Shown: positions 1 to 35,385 of the stretch, piece by piece | How the letters are laid out: every line of letters starts with the position of its first letter | Position numbering within the stretch: the stretch's first letter is position 1 | Source of the DNA: Metridium senile | Lineage: Eukaryota > Cnidaria > Anthozoa > Actiniaria > Metridiidae | Length of the DNA: 64,000 nucleotides | Direction of reading: 5' to 3' | Assembly: GCA_949775045.1 (NCBI GenBank) | Contig: OX459098.1 | Location: forward strand, 17,133,281-17,197,280 | Position numbers and translations under genes: made by a program | Notes under the pieces: model-generated | Told to the model about the DNA's origin: nothing | The model's database searches: none | What the model saw: the letters and a program-made list of their open reading frames with translations, nothing else

Positions 1-11
1 GGTGATGGTGG

Positions 12-76
<65 letters not shown>

Positions 77-138
77 GCGACGATTAAGATGATGATTATT
101 ATTATTATTATTATGATGATGATGATGACGACGACGAT

Positions 139-183
<45 letters not shown>

Positions 184-262
184 GATGATGACGATTATGA
201 CGACGATTACGATGAAGATGATTATGATGATGATGATGATGATGTTGTTGTTGTCCTGCTGG
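1..262. repeat. GAT/ATG trinucleotide microsatellite
   Basis: Impure (GAT)n array with short TTA, GAC and GTT variants, in the intron upstream of the first visible sodium-channel exon. The long Met-rich open frame here is a by-product of the repeat. From 263 to 483 nothing else is recognised. Confidence 0.9.
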
Positions 263-483
263 TGGAGTTGTTGCTGGTGGTAGTAGTTATGATAGTTATG
301 ATGATTATCTCGATTGTGATGAAAATGCCTACATTCACCATGACGACGATGATGTTGATAACGATCATAATAATATTAATATAAAAATGATTACGGCGAC
401 TATAATGCTTATCGGCCCTTATAACCTTCTATTATTATTATAACATAACCGCAACTGAGCTGACAAACTCTCGTGTTTGATAG

Positions 484-23734
<23,251 letters not shown>

Positions 23735-24350
23735 ACTTTGGTTTTAAACTATTGTAGTGGATAGAAGTTCTTGCATGTAGATAGAAATAATTTGAATATT
23801 GGTTGAAGGCAATGCAATCTAATCAAAGAACAAGTTGATTAAACGGATGAACTCAAGCGAAGTAGAGGCAAATTAGTAACAGAAATGCGTAATGGACTAC
23901 GTAATATTATCTGAACACTACGTTACGTAAGATAATGAAACGTAAAAAGACCTTGAACATACAGTAATGATAAACGTACGCTGATTTGATGCAAGTGTAA
24001 TCTTAACGCAAGAGAACATAAAAGAGCGTACGCAAACAATATGTATAACGTAACGTAACGCGTATACGCAACGTAACACAACGCAACGTAAACAACCATT
24101 ACATACATCACAGCCTGACACATTGTGAATAAACGTACATTTGTAACAGATCTTGACGTAGCAGATCGTACGTAATCGACTAGTAAACGTACCGTTAACG
24201 TAACGTGACGTAATACAATATAACGTAACTTGAACGCCTTCATATATATCAACATACATTAAGGAAAATATAATTTTTAAATATTTTACCTTAATCGTAA
24301 CAAATGACGTAAACGCCAATATATAACGTAGACGCTACGTTACATAAGAC
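23735..24350 (+). other. 3' UTR/flank with dense CGTAACG motifs
   Basis: From 23900 to 24345 variants of ACGTAACG, CGTAAACG and TACGCAACG recur dozens of times, giving a skewed, ACGT-rich composition. The pattern is irregular rather than a clean tandem repeat. The open frames on the - strand here are spurious. Confidence 0.6.
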
Positions 24351-24496
24351 AGTAATGCTTATAATCGATTTAAATCTTTTCCATACTGTAAAAAAAAAAC
24401 AAGCAATTCTTGCTACGAACATTCTTAATAATACGGATTGTAGCTAATTTCAATTTTGTAGTTTCGACTTTTATGATCAAAAACGAGAATTTTCAT

Positions 24497-24502
24497 AATA
24501 AA
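24497..24502 (+). terminator. Candidate polyadenylation signal
   Basis: AATAAA about 765 bp after the channel stop. Other AATAAA matches are at 24128 and 24552, so which one is used is unknown. Confidence 0.3.
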
Positions 24503-24651
24503 CATATATAATATTCATGATATCTGGATTGTTGTTTTGCTTCATGTCACAAATAAACGTGCAAATTATATCTTATCGATAAATTCTTCACTGGAACTTG
24601 TCAGTAATATCACCCTTAAATCATGAGCAGCAGAAACTTTATACAGCAATT

Positions 24652-24900
24652 AAAACCCCGCGTATAAGAACCTAGATTTTTCCGAATCAGCCTGAACAGG
24701 TTCTTATATAAATGGTGCTTAATTCTTGGAATCAGTTCTATTAGCATCACTAATCACTTCATCATAACAACACCTTTCTTCCTATTTTATTTACAAACAG
24801 TCAATGCTATTGCACATGCATGATTCTCTTTTTACAAAAACAAAGTGAAAATTTCAGCCTGACAGGTTCTTAAATTTTAGGTTCTTATACGCGGGGTTTT
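24652..24900. mobile_element. MITE with AAAACCCCGCGTATAAGAAC ends (copy 1)
   Basis: Left AAAACCCCGCGTATAAGAAC plus CT, right the inverse ending GCGGGGTTTT. Internal CAGCCTGAACAGGTTCTTAT and AGCCTGACAGGTTCTTAA. Truncated second copy at 27785. Confidence 0.85.
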
Positions 24901-25840
24901 ACAGTACACCGTCCTATTTTCGACCGAGCTACTCTGGGAACGAGAATGTAGGTTGAATCGGAAGAGGTCAGATGCGTGCGCGAAAATATTTTATCAAACA
25001 TCGATAGAAAGCAGTGAAATAAAAGTGTGTTCCACTTTTCGCAACTCTCTCAGTAGTAGAATCATATTCATAAGACCGCGCGCGTATCGCGAAAATTGGT
25101 TCCAGCATTGGACTATCACGCATGCGCGCAAAGGGTATTTCTTTGCCGGAGAGCATAAATGATCGAGATGATAATATGAATCATATAAATCTCAATAATA
25201 ACCTCCATGCTTTTGACAAGAACACAAATTGTAACCACCTTGATGGTTGGGTTAGGAGAAACAGTATCGGGTATGCCCAACGGGGCAAAACACCTTTTAA
25301 TACCGATAGTCCTTTTAATGGGCGTGGCAAAGACGATTTAACCCTTAAGGAAGAGATACCTCATATAAAGAAAAAGAAAAAACCGCGGCTTTATTCATAC
25401 AAAAATCCATGAGCTATTCCTTTTTCGATATCCTAAAAGATACCAAGAAATGTTGAAATTCTAAATTGCAATTTAATATTCCGACTGAAAAGATTCGCTA
25501 TTGCTGATTTTACCCCAAAAAGATACGGCAAAGGCATACGACACGGGTGAAAAACGCACTGCGCACGCTCGGAAGACGGTCGTGTTTACAATAAAACCAT
25601 TTGAGATTTACCGGCGTTTGGTAAATCTTAAAAGTTAAGAAAGTTCGTGGAAAGTTAGTGCTATTGCTGTTAGTGCTATTTCTCTAACACATTACATTAG
25701 TTGATTTCTTTCCCTTGTCAAATAATACAAGAGAAATTCGCATAATACATAACATCCACTTTAAAAAAATCTCCATCCACTTTTAAACTCCATTTAATTT
25801 TAATTAGTATATCAAAAACTCTGCTTCATTCAAGTTTATA
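24901..25840. other. Intergenic, no gene recognised
   Basis: 25255-25560 holds a dispersed repeat with CCTAAAAGATACC and GGGCGTGGC motifs (compare 12300 and 37650). The short open frames at 24953-25412 show no recognisable domain. Confidence 0.5.
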
Positions 25841-25885
25841 ATTTATCATTCAAATGCACACTTTACAAACACTAAATCCTGTAGT

Positions 25886-26005
25886 TCATTCGTTTTTACT
25901 CTGCACCACAATTAAAAGATAATAATCACAAGGGGCTACCATGATTTCATATTTCTTGGACTGTACTCGTAGTATGGAGAGATTGTTGCTAGGATATATA
26001 TCCAT
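25886..26005 (-). pseudogene. Partial tandem copy of the roadblock gene (3' half)
   Basis: The region 25845-26003 duplicates 26014-26170. On the - strand it keeps an open frame of 39 codons, [20 protein letters not shown], then [19 protein letters not shown], differing from the gene at only a few residues. The N-terminal half is absent, so it is a truncated duplicate; it could in principle act as an alternative 3' end. Confidence 0.7.
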
Positions 26006-26054
26006 AAATATTTATCATTCAAATGCACACTTTACAAACACTAAACCCTGCAGC

Positions 26055-26348
26055 TCATTCGTTTTCATTCTGCACAACAATTAAAAGATAACCATCACAA
26101 GGGGCCACCATGATTTCATACTTCTTGGACTGTACTCGTAGTATGGAAAGGTCGTTGCGAGGATCTATGTCCCTGACGGTGCTACGTGCGATAGCGACAA
26201 GCTGTTTACAGGAACTGGCGTACGTTTGGGTTGTGGTGTTGTCCATATCGGTACGAATAGGGATTCCTTCAGGGTTGACTACGATGATTCCATGTACTCC
26301 CTTGTGATGTTGGATTCTTTTAAGTGTTAGCTCTACTAACGCTGACAT
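26055..26348 (-). CDS. DYNLRB: Dynein light chain, roadblock type
   Basis: 97 residues starting [20 protein letters not shown], close to the usual 96-residue length of DYNLRB1/2. The roadblock/LC7 signature is clear: [38 protein letters not shown] and [18 protein letters not shown]. The family dimerises and binds the dynein intermediate chain, in cytoplasmic and axonemal dynein. The gene is uninterrupted, which may mean a retrocopy or intron loss, since vertebrate DYNLRB genes have introns. Both ends are tandemly duplicated: the C-terminal half at 25886-26005 and the start region at 26434-26540. It is intact and its substitutions look conservative, so probably functional. Confidence 0.93.
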   Translation of the reverse strand: MSALVELTLKRIQHHKGVHGIIVVNPEGIPIRTDMDNTTTQTYASSCKQLVAIARSTVRDIDPRNDLSILRVQSKKYEIMVAPCDGYLLIVVQNENE

Positions 26349-26433
26349 AGTGGATTATCAACAGAGTCTGTAGATTTTGAAATAATAATACTTAAGTAGT
26401 GTTCGAAGATAATGATAAAAATAAGTTTAGGTT

Positions 26434-26540
26434 TAAGTGTTAGCTCTACTAACGCTGATCACATAGTGGATTATCAACAGAGTCTGTAGATTTTGAAATA
26501 ATAATACTTAAGTAGTGTTCGAGGATAATAATAAAAATGA
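26434..26540 (-). pseudogene. Tandem copy of the roadblock gene 5' end
   Basis: 26434-26540 repeats 26322-26428 (AAGTGTTAGCTCTACTAACG through AGTAGTGTTCGA). A 3-base insertion after the ATG gives ATG TGA, so this copy of the start codon is closed. It likely carries a duplicated promoter or 5' UTR. Confidence 0.7.
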
Positions 26541-27640
26541 AAAATGCAAAAACGTATTTTTAACTTTTTTTATTGGCTCTTGTTCGTTTAAGGACCCTTT
26601 AAGGAGGGTCGTACAGGGGGAGGGGTCTCTGGCACGGTTCACGGCCGAAAAAAATAGGCAAATCACGGATCACGGATGTCAAAATTTAATTTTCACGAAC
26701 TACAAAAAAAATGGAAGTACTCTTTTACGTTACTCCTAAACATAAAAAACTTGGCAAAAAAGGAGTGTTTGAAGAAACTGAATAAAAGAAGTATAAAATA
26801 AATCGATGGGAGGTCTTGCAACCCAAAACCACGTCGCATAAGTGGCGAATTAATCACGGATATCGGTTAATTGAATCACGTTCTTCACGGATCACGCAAA
26901 ACATTTGGGTCACGGATCACGGGGTGACTGGCTACTTTTGAACGCCTTGGAACATTCGATTCGAGCCCACGATGTGCGCGCGCACAAAAACCGCTGAATA
27001 AAATACAAATTTTTATCAGTTTAGGAACCATACACGTTTTGAACTTCAACAGGGCAAAATCCTCGAATTTTGCGCGGGACTCTATACTTTTGTTATGCTT
27101 AGTTGAACCTAAATAAATCTACGCTATATCAATTATTTTTAAAAAGTTAATTTTTCTAACAGAAAAAAATCGATTTTTGTAGTATTTTTTGTCCAACTTC
27201 ATGCGAGTTTTGAAAGCACTGAAAGGACGAAATATGTCAGATCAAGGTATTTATTTGTCTTTTATTCAAAACCATCCATGTTGTATTGTAGAATGATTCA
27301 TTACCCGACATTTGTGCTTGATATAGTATGAAAAAAAACTATTTTCTAATGAGTTGTGACCAACTGAAATAGGCATGTTTTGAAGGGTTTGTTGCTCTGG
27401 CTCAAATGCCAGTTATATTATGCTAAATGAGAAGTGTAGAGATTTGTATGTAATTTTCTGTTAAGGCCTATGTTGTCTCGTTTTGGCGTTTTTCTGATTT
27501 TTAAAATTCATATAGCTTCTTGCAAATATAATCGTTTTTTCTCAAACTTTGCAAAGTAATTCTTATCATGAATCATATGATATCTTTTATTTAAAATAAG
27601 TGCTAAATTTTGCATTGGGAGCGAATTAAATACTAAATAC
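26541..27640. other. Intergenic with ATCACGGATCACGG repeats
   Basis: 26620-26930 contains repeated ATCACGGATCACGG phrases. 27000-27640 is AT-rich and unrecognised. No gene supported. Confidence 0.5.
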
Positions 27641-27689
27641 AAGTTCTCTTTATTTATAATCATGTTTGAATGGTGCTATAAATATGATT

Positions 27690-28345
27690 TCAGACGTAAT
27701 TATTTATATTAACTACAAGTGTAATTATAATACTACACAGTAGTAGGCAAGTTATTAATTAAGAAAAAGGCAGTAAAATGAGTAAAACCCCGCGTACATA
27801 AAAGAACCTAGATTTTTCCAAGTCAGCCTGAAGAGGTTCTTATATAAATAGTGCTTAACTTGAAATCAGGATATCTAGGTTCTATTAGCATCACTCACTT
27901 AATCATTACAACACCTTTTTTCCTATTTTATTTACATACATGCAGGTCAATGCTTTTGCACATGGCTCTTTTTTTTACAAAAAATAAATACTGAAATAAA
28001 AATTTCGGCCTGACAGGTTCTTAAATCTTTACTGTACCACCAAGTGTAATTATAAAACTACTGACAGCAGTAGTAGGCAAGTCAGTAATTAAGAAAGAGG
28101 CAGTAAAATGAAGTTTGTAATACCATAATATGAATGATTTCAGAAGTAAGCATAAATATTCATTACAACAAGTGTAATTATAAAACTTCAGCAGTAGTAG
28201 GCAAGTCAGTAATTAAGAAAAAGGCAGTAAAATGAAGTATGTAATATCATAATATGAAGGATTTCAGAAGTAAGCAACAATATTCATTACAAGTGTAATT
28301 ATAAAACTATAGCAGTAGTAGGTAAGTCAGTAATTAAAATAAATC
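27690..28345. repeat. ~122-bp tandem repeat interrupted by a MITE
   Basis: CAAGTGTAATTATAAAACTA and CAGTAGTAGGCAAGTCAGTA and AAGAAAAAGGCAGTAAAATG recur at about 27716, 28042, 28170 and 28291 (spacing 124 and 121 bp for the later ones). The first unit is split from the rest by the MITE at 27785-28037. Confidence 0.85.
27785..28037. mobile_element. MITE AAAACCCCGCG family (copy 2, right end truncated)
   Basis: AAAACCCCGCGTACATAAAA and GAACCTAGATTTTTCCAA colinear with 24652. The right side stops at CAGGTTCTTAAATCTTTACT and lacks the GCGGGGTTTT end. Confidence 0.8.
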
Positions 28346-29000
28346 AATCAATCAAGTTTGTAACACCGTAAAAAATGATAACTTCGCTTGGCCGACGTTT
28401 ATAGGGTCTTTATAGCTTTATCCGGCCCTTCGTAACTTACATACATACATACTTTATTAGGTTTTCCACACAGGCTTTTCAAAACCTATTACATGAATAT
28501 ATAATAATCTATAATGATGTCTAAAACATATATAATACAGGGTCTAAAAATATAAAAATCTAATTATAAAGTTTGTCTAGTAGTTTGTACTTTAAAGTGT
28601 TTTTAAATTTTCTTAACGACTTAAGTTCCTTTAGTTCTGAATCCAATGAGTTAACTTTTACTCAGACGATGGGAAAAAGCTCAAAGCTATCAATTTTTAC
28701 TGTGCTACGAATTTCATTTTTTGTCTATCATTTATATAAACACCTGCACAACCTGTACTAGTTTATTCGCTAGTTAAGTAAGTAAGTCTGTAGGTTTGTA
28801 AGTTATAAAATGCTTGTTTTTGATTGATTGTGAATTTTCTCTTAATCCGCGCAATTAATTATAGCACATGTGCTATTAATAAATTGCACGCGTCCTTCCC
28901 GGCGAGCTTTGCGGCTTGTGTACGTGTGTTTGTGTTTATTGTTTGCCTTTTTTTTTCATCGATCTCAGACTAGCACTTTATGTAGATGTGTTATATCAAT
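28346..29000. other. Intergenic, old repeat fragments
   Basis: 28360-28436 has GTTTGTAACACCGTAAAAAA and a degraded CCGGCCCTTCGTAA, related to the Penelope-like tract at 60905. 28440-28460 is (CATA)n followed by CTTTATTAGG, like a retroelement tail. No gene. Confidence 0.45.
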
Positions 29001-29003
29001 AGG

Positions 29004-29162
29004 ATATTCCACCTTAGTTCTCGAAGAATTAATGAAAAATACCGCTTGTTTTTGATGAAAGAGGCAGAATACCACTCGTGCTATACGCACTCGTGGTATT
29101 AAGCCACTTTCATCAAATACAAGCGGTATTTTTCATTAATTCTTCTTGAACGGTGTAATTTC
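29004..29162. mobile_element. Palindromic MITE (AATTAATGAAAAATACCGCT)
   Basis: AATTAATGAAAAATACCGCT plus TGT at 29028 and the exact inverse at 29121-29144, enclosing GAATACCACTCGTG/CACTCGTGGTATT. Confidence 0.8.
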
Positions 29163-30429
29163 CTTTACTAGACAATTTAAATAAGGATATATTTATAGCT
29201 AGTTGCAGGTTGTCCATCTTAGAAATAAGAAGATATACCGTCAGCTCATCTACAATATAACCACCTTCAATTCCATTTTCTGGTTTAGCATTTTGATTAA
29301 TTATAGATTAGGACTAGACCACGAATAATTTGAACATATTTGCGATGAAAATAAATACCAATAGTCACGTGACAGGTATAATGTTAAATATCAGTATATT
29401 TTTGAGCTGGATAACATTATTGCAACTATATATAGCTATATATACGCTAAACTTATGCAATAACAATCATGCAAACACCAACTGCGAATAACAAAGCATC
29501 AAAGGATGCTTTAGTTCCTCAGGAGCCTGCGATATATAATTTGCTCACCTGCTAGAATCAGACTAAAACGGTTCCGCTCGCTCTCGAACGTCGTCAATTA
29601 GATCAATAACGAACAGCCAGTTTTTCTCTCTAAAAATAGAGTTTCTTTTCTTCAGTTAAAATAGCCAAAGTTCTTCGTATTTGTTTGAATTAATTCTCTG
29701 TGCGAACTTGTAGATAAATATTTAATAGACTTTGATCAGCAGTAAGAGTCAAGTACAAAGGATTCTGTGTAGCTTTTGTTTGGATACACTGAATCGCCAT
29801 GGTGACAAAGCAAGTGGGTTATTAGAATGTCGCAGGATTACTAGTCAGCCAATTAAAACAGACACAATAGATAAATTCAATCATGGATTAATCCGCAGAA
29901 TAAAGACTGCTAGAAGGCTGAAATGGTTGTATAAACTTCATAATCAATTGAAGTAAATAAGGAAGGAAGGAAATAATTTTACAATATTGGAAGTTTTGTT
30001 TCGAAAAGCATTTTTTGCTGGAGTTTGCTTTCCTGACGATAAAAAGACGCGACTGACACCATGCAAGGAAAACGGTGTCAGGAAAATAATTGACCTAAAA
30101 AGAAGACAAACAAAAAAAAGGAAAATCCATTCATCTTGGGAGAACTGAAATATCTACCATTACGGTAAGTGTTTCTTGAACATGAGCTAACAATATTTTA
30201 TATCAAATGTATCCTTATTGACAGACTGAATTAAAAATTAAACATTTTAGGAAGTTGGTAAATACTAGTGTATTATAGTTAGGGTAAGGCTTGAGTTTAC
30301 TCATAGTTTTTGATAACTTTGACTGAAAACGAATCGAAGTTATTAAGAGATAAACGAAAAAAATATGATAGCAAATATTATATATTTCTACATTATCATT
30401 TGAAATTGATAATAAAGACAGTGGGAAGC
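29163..30429. other. Intergenic, nothing firmly recognised
   Basis: A 74-codon open frame at 29732-29956 (MISSKSQVQRILCSFCLDTL...) matches no family I know and has no visible splice context. Not called as a gene. Confidence 0.4.
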
Positions 30430-33310
30430 TTGTTTTCATAATTCTTAATGCACGAAAATGTTATATTTTGAAAACTTATTATAACGTCAAAAAAGAAATT
30501 TTAGGAGATAACAAATAGCTAACAAATAATTACATTTTTGATTCTTGTTATTCATAGTTTTTACTGAACGAAAATGGCATATTTTGAAAACTTTCTAAAT
30601 TTAAAAATGTAGTTTAACTGGTCAAAAAGGAATTGAAATCTTAGGAGATAACAAATAGTTAACAAATAATTGTATTTTTGAGTCTTGTTATTCATAGTAA
30701 TTACTTGCACGAAAATGGTATATTTTGAAAACTTTTTAAAGTTTAAAGTTTAGTATAACCACCCAAAAGGAATTAAGATAAGCAGATAACAAATAGCCAA
30801 CAAATAATTACATTTTTAAGTCTTGTTATTCATAGTGTTTACTGAACAAAAATGACAAAAACTGGTCAAAAAGGAATTGAAATCTTAGGAGATAACAAAT
30901 AGTTAACAAATAATTGTATTTTTGAGTCTTGTTATTCATAGTAATTACTTGCACGAAAATGGTATATTTTGAAAACTTTCTAAAGTTTAAAGTTTAGTAT
31001 AACCACCCAAAAGGAATTAACATTAGCAGATAACAAATAGCTAACAAATAATTACATTTTTGAATCTTGTTATTCATAGTGTTTACTGAACAAAAATGAC
31101 ATATTTTGAAAACTTTCTAAATTTAAAACATTAGTTCAGTTAACGTCAACAAGGAATTGAAATCTTAGAAGATAACAAATAGCTAACAAATAGTTATATT
31201 TTTGAATCTTGTTATTCATATAGTTCTTACTTCACGAAAATGGTATATTTTGAAAACTTTCTTCGTCAATAAGAAATTGAAAAAAGGAGATAACAAATAA
31301 TTACATTTTTGAATCTTGTTATTCATAGTGTTTACTGAACGAAAATGGCATATTTTGAAAACTTTCTAAATTTAAAAATGTAGTTTAACTGGTCAAAAAG
31401 GAATTGAAATCTTAGGAGATAACAAATAGTTAACAAATAATTGTATTTTTGAGTCTTGTTATTCATAGTAATTACTTGCACGAAAATGGTATATTTTGAA
31501 AACTTTTTAAAGTTTAAAGTTTAGTATAACCACCCAAAAGGAATTAAGATAAGCAGATAACAAATAGCCAACAAATAATTACATTTTTAAGTCTTGTTAT
31601 TCATAGTGTTTACTGAACAAAAATGACAAAAACTGGTCAAAAAGGAATTGAAATCTTAGGAGATAACAAATAGTTAACAAATAATTGTATTTTTGATTCT
31701 TGTTATCCATAGTTTTTACTGAACGAAAATGGCATATTTTGAAAACTTTCTAAATTTAAAAATGTAGTTTAACTGGTCAAAAAGGAATTGAAATCTTAGG
31801 AGATAACAAATAGTTAACAAATAATTGTATTTTTGAGTCTTGTTATTCATAGTAATTACTTGCACGAAAATGGTATATTTTGAAAACTTTTTAAAGTTTA
31901 AAGTTTAGTATAACCACCCAAAAGGAATTAAGATAAGCAGATAACAAATAGCCAACAAATAATTACATTTTTAAGTCTTGTTATTCATAGTGTTTACTGA
32001 ACAAAAATGACAAAAACTGGTCAAAAAGGAATTGAAATCTTAGGAGATAACAAATAGTTAACAAATAATTGTATTTTTGAGTCTTGTTATTCATAGTAAT
32101 TACTTGCACGAAAATGGTATATTTTGAAAACTTTTTAAAGTTTAAAGTTTAGTATAACCACCCAAAAGGAATTAAGATAAGCAGATAACAAATAGCCAAC
32201 AAATAATTACATTTTTAAGTCTTGTTATTCATAGTGTTTACTGAACAAAAATGACAAAAACTGGTCAAAAAGGAATTGAAATCTTAGGAGATAACAAATA
32301 GTTAACAAATAATTGTATTTTTGAGTCTTGTTATTCATAGTAATTACTTGCACGAAAATGGTATATTTTGAAAACTTTCTAAAGTTTAAAGTTTAGTATA
32401 ACCACCCAAAAGGAATTAACATTAGCAGATAACAAATAGCTAACAAATAATTACATTTTTGAATCTTGTTATTCATAGTGTTTACTGAACAAAAATGACA
32501 TATTTTGAAAACTTTCTAAATTTAAAACATTAGTTCAGTTAACGTCAACAAGGAATTGAAATCTTAGAAGATAACAAATAGCTAACAAATAGTTATATTT
32601 TTGAATCTTGTTATTCATATAGTTCTTACTTCACGAAAATGGTATATTTTGAAAACTTTCTTCGTCAATAAGAAATTGAAAAAAGGAGATAACAAATAAT
32701 TACATTTTTGAATCTTGTTATTCATAGTGTTTACTTGCACGAAAATGGTTTATTTTGAAAACTTTCGAAATTAATTTAGTATATGACCGTCAAAAAGGGA
32801 ATTGAAATTAGCAGATAACAAATAGCCAACAAATAGTTATATTCTTGAATCTTGTTATTCATAGTGTTTATATATATATATATATAAATGTTTAGCTCAT
32901 GGCTGTATTCACAGTCTTTGAGTGATCTCTTCAAGATCATATCTCATAACTTCCTCTCAAGATTTTTTTTACTGAACAAAAATGACATATTTTGAAAACT
33001 TCCTAAATTTTAAAGTTTAGTATAAACGCCCAAAAGGAATTGAAACACTCGCAGATAACAAATAACTAACAAATAATTACATTTTTGAATCTTGTTATTC
33101 ATAGTGTTTACTGAACAAAAATGACATATTTTGAAAACTTTCTAAATTTAAAAAAATTAGTACAGTTAACATCAACAAGGAGTCGAAATCTTCGGAGATA
33201 ACAAATAGCTAGTATATTTATGAATCTTGTCGTTATTCATACTAGATCTTACTGCAAGAAAATGGCATATTTTGAAAACCTTCTAAATTCAGTATAACAA
33301 TCAATAGGGA
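30430..33310. repeat. Satellite-like tandem array with higher-order structure, ~2.9 kb
   Basis: The phrase GATAACAAATAGCTAACAAA recurs about 20 times (for example 30507, 30647, 30785, 30891, 31029, 31171, 31289) with spacings near 140, 138, 106, 138, 142 and 118 bp. Each unit also has TCTTGTTATTCATAGT and TATTTTGAAAACTTT. Blocks of several units repeat as a whole: the variant run from 30860 to 31335 reappears at 32250-32725. Irregular insertions are seen near 32875-32965. AT-rich, non-coding. Confidence 0.93.
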
Positions 33311-33820
33311 ATAAGATGCCGAGTTTAGTCATGTTTTGGGAATTATATGTGCATGTTATATAACAGACGTCTCCCATGAACTTCATGTCAATCCGACTAA
33401 ATGATAATAATAAAAAAATAGTGAAATCACTTTTATTTCTTTATTTCTCATTTTTAAGAGTAGGTTTGCTACTCTCATAATACTTTTCAAAAATGCTACT
33501 GAAGGACAACTTTAATATTCTCATTTTTAAGTTAAAGGTTTGATAATCGTTTTAAATTAGCCTCTGTCATTACAATAAGCGAATTTTTCCCCAATTTATT
33601 TCGCGGTTCTAGATAGATAGATAGATATTTAGTGTATTGATACAGCTATAGAACCCGTAGATTGATTTAAAGCAATATTTACAATTTGAAAAAAAAAGTA
33701 AAGTCGATTTGAATTAGGAGAACGTAAGAACTAAAGACTATTAAGCGAAAACGCGCCTAAAATGAATGTATATAGACACTCGAAGCCCCTAAAAGTTTTA
33801 TTACTAATCAGTATAGAAAA
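33311..33820. other. Intergenic, nothing recognised
   Basis: AT-rich, with a short (GATA)n at 33613. No gene or inverted repeat seen. Confidence 0.5.
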
Positions 33821-33821
33821 T

Positions 33822-34250
33822 ATACACCTATATTTCAAAAATCGCTGTCGCACTCTGAAGCCTAGAAAGGGTATCGGTTATACGGACTATATTATATACG
33901 TTTTTTAAAGAAAATATTTAAAAAATATTTCTATTTATATCTACCACAACAACAACTTGTTATGGTCATATAACACAAACACGCGTACAACCAAAATATG
34001 CTATGAATAAATCGACAGTCCACACTCTGAACCCTGCAAAGAATGTCGGTAACATGAACATAAATTATTACTTTTTTTTCAATAAATATTTGTTTCATCA
34101 TCTACTACTGAAACAGCTAGTTGCTGGTCATATAACACAAACAAGCAAAAATATTCTATGAGAGAAATATGCTATGCTAATCGAGAAGAGAAGAAAATAC
34201 CGATATCCTTTGCAGGCTTCAGAGTGTGGACTTTAGTTTTGATTGCTAAG
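33822..34250. mobile_element. TACACCTA family MITE, core 'CTCTGAAGCC', apparently nested or duplicated
   Basis: Left TACACCTATATTTCAAAAAT plus CGCTGTCGCACTCTGAAGCC. An internal second start at about 34013 (CAGTCCACACTCTGAACCCT) and right GCAGGCTTCAGAGTGTGGAC. Same core as 12951-13254. Confidence 0.65.
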
Positions 34251-34295
34251 AACTATAAAACTGCATGCGACAAAAAGTACAGCTATAACCTAGCG

Positions 34296-34690
34296 TTCTA
34301 GTGTAATATATTCTTTAGAATTTGACTACAGCCGATTGAATTTTCAAGTCTTTCAATATTTAGATCAGTAATCATTGTACATTCCTTAAATTACCACTTT
34401 TGTCACATTCTAAGGAATGTCAAAAAGTACAACCATGCACTACAGTTCTAGTGTAATATATTCTTTAGAATTTGACTACAGCCGATTGAATTTTCAAGTC
34501 TTTCAATATTTAGATCAGTAATCATTGTACATTCCTTAAATTACCACTTTTGTCACATTCTAAGGAATGTCAAAAAGTACAACCATGCACTACAGTTCTA
34601 GTGTAATATATTCTTTAGAATTTGACTACAGCCGATTGAATTTTCAAGCCGTTTCAATATTTAAATCAGTAGTACTCCTTGTACGTTCCG
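34296..34690. repeat. 150-bp tandem repeat, about 2.6 copies
   Basis: TTCTAGTGTAATATATTCTT starts at 34296, 34446 and 34596, exactly 150 bp apart. The first two units are almost identical, the third diverges after ~90 bp. Confidence 0.95.
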
Positions 34691-34696
34691 TAAATT

Positions 34697-34897
34697 AGGG
34701 TCTGAATGGGGGGGTCCCAATATCAGTTAATAGCTAAATTTTAGCAATTTTCTCAGTTATCAGTTAAATTTTTCGGTTCAAAAAACAAAGAAATATTTAT
34801 TTTCAAATTTATTAATTAAAAACAAAGAAATATCAGCTAACAGTTATCCTAAACAGACACAGAATTCTCAGTTAACAGTTAACCCCATTCAGACCCT
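34697..34897. mobile_element. AGGGTCTGAATGGG MITE (copy 1)
   Basis: AGGGTCTGAATGGGG left, CCCCATTCAGACCCT right, with AACTGTTAACTGAGAA-type inner repeats. Other copies at 35386-35588 and 40818-41020. Confidence 0.85.
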
Positions 34898-34945
34898 GTT
34901 AAATAAACACTTTTGTCACATTCTATGGAACAACTAGATACACAT

Positions 34946-35090
34946 AGTGCGTTTACTCAGGCTACGTCATAAAGTAATTGTGGTTTACCTGTGGCATTAC
35001 GTCATGTGTAATCTCGACACAACGATAAACCCATAAATAGAAAAGGTAAACCTAGACTCAGGCTCCACTGCGGGGTAGCCTGAGTAATAA
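34946..35090. mobile_element. GTTTACTCAGGCTAC MITE (copy 1)
   Basis: GTTTACTCAGGCTACGTCAT left and GGGTAGCCTGAGTAATAAC right. Inverted second copy at 44090-44238. Confidence 0.75.
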
Positions 35091-35385
35091 CACGCTATTG
35101 AGTTAAAGGTTGCTTGACGAGAGAAAACCGCGAGAAGGTCTAATCAAATTATAACGTTTTAGAATCATTACAGTTTCTTTTTAAAACAAGTCTCTGACCA
35201 AAACTTAAAAGTGACTTTTTTTTCCTTTTTATTTTTTTACATGCCGAGATAATCTAATTAGTTGTCATAATATAAGGATGTTGAACATCTGTTATTTTCT
35301 ATATAACAATAAATATTTACAATGCAAAACAAAAGAAAATTACTATGGAAATGCCGGCTCGAGTAAGAATACGCCCACCTATGAC

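Noticed and set aside
29732..29956. 74-residue open frame (MISSKSQVQRIL...)
   Set aside because: No recognisable domain, no splice or start context and no second copy; left uncalled.
30430..33310. CRISPR-like regularly spaced repeats
   Set aside because: Eukaryotic window; the 'spacers' are themselves repeated and units tandemly related, so it is a satellite.
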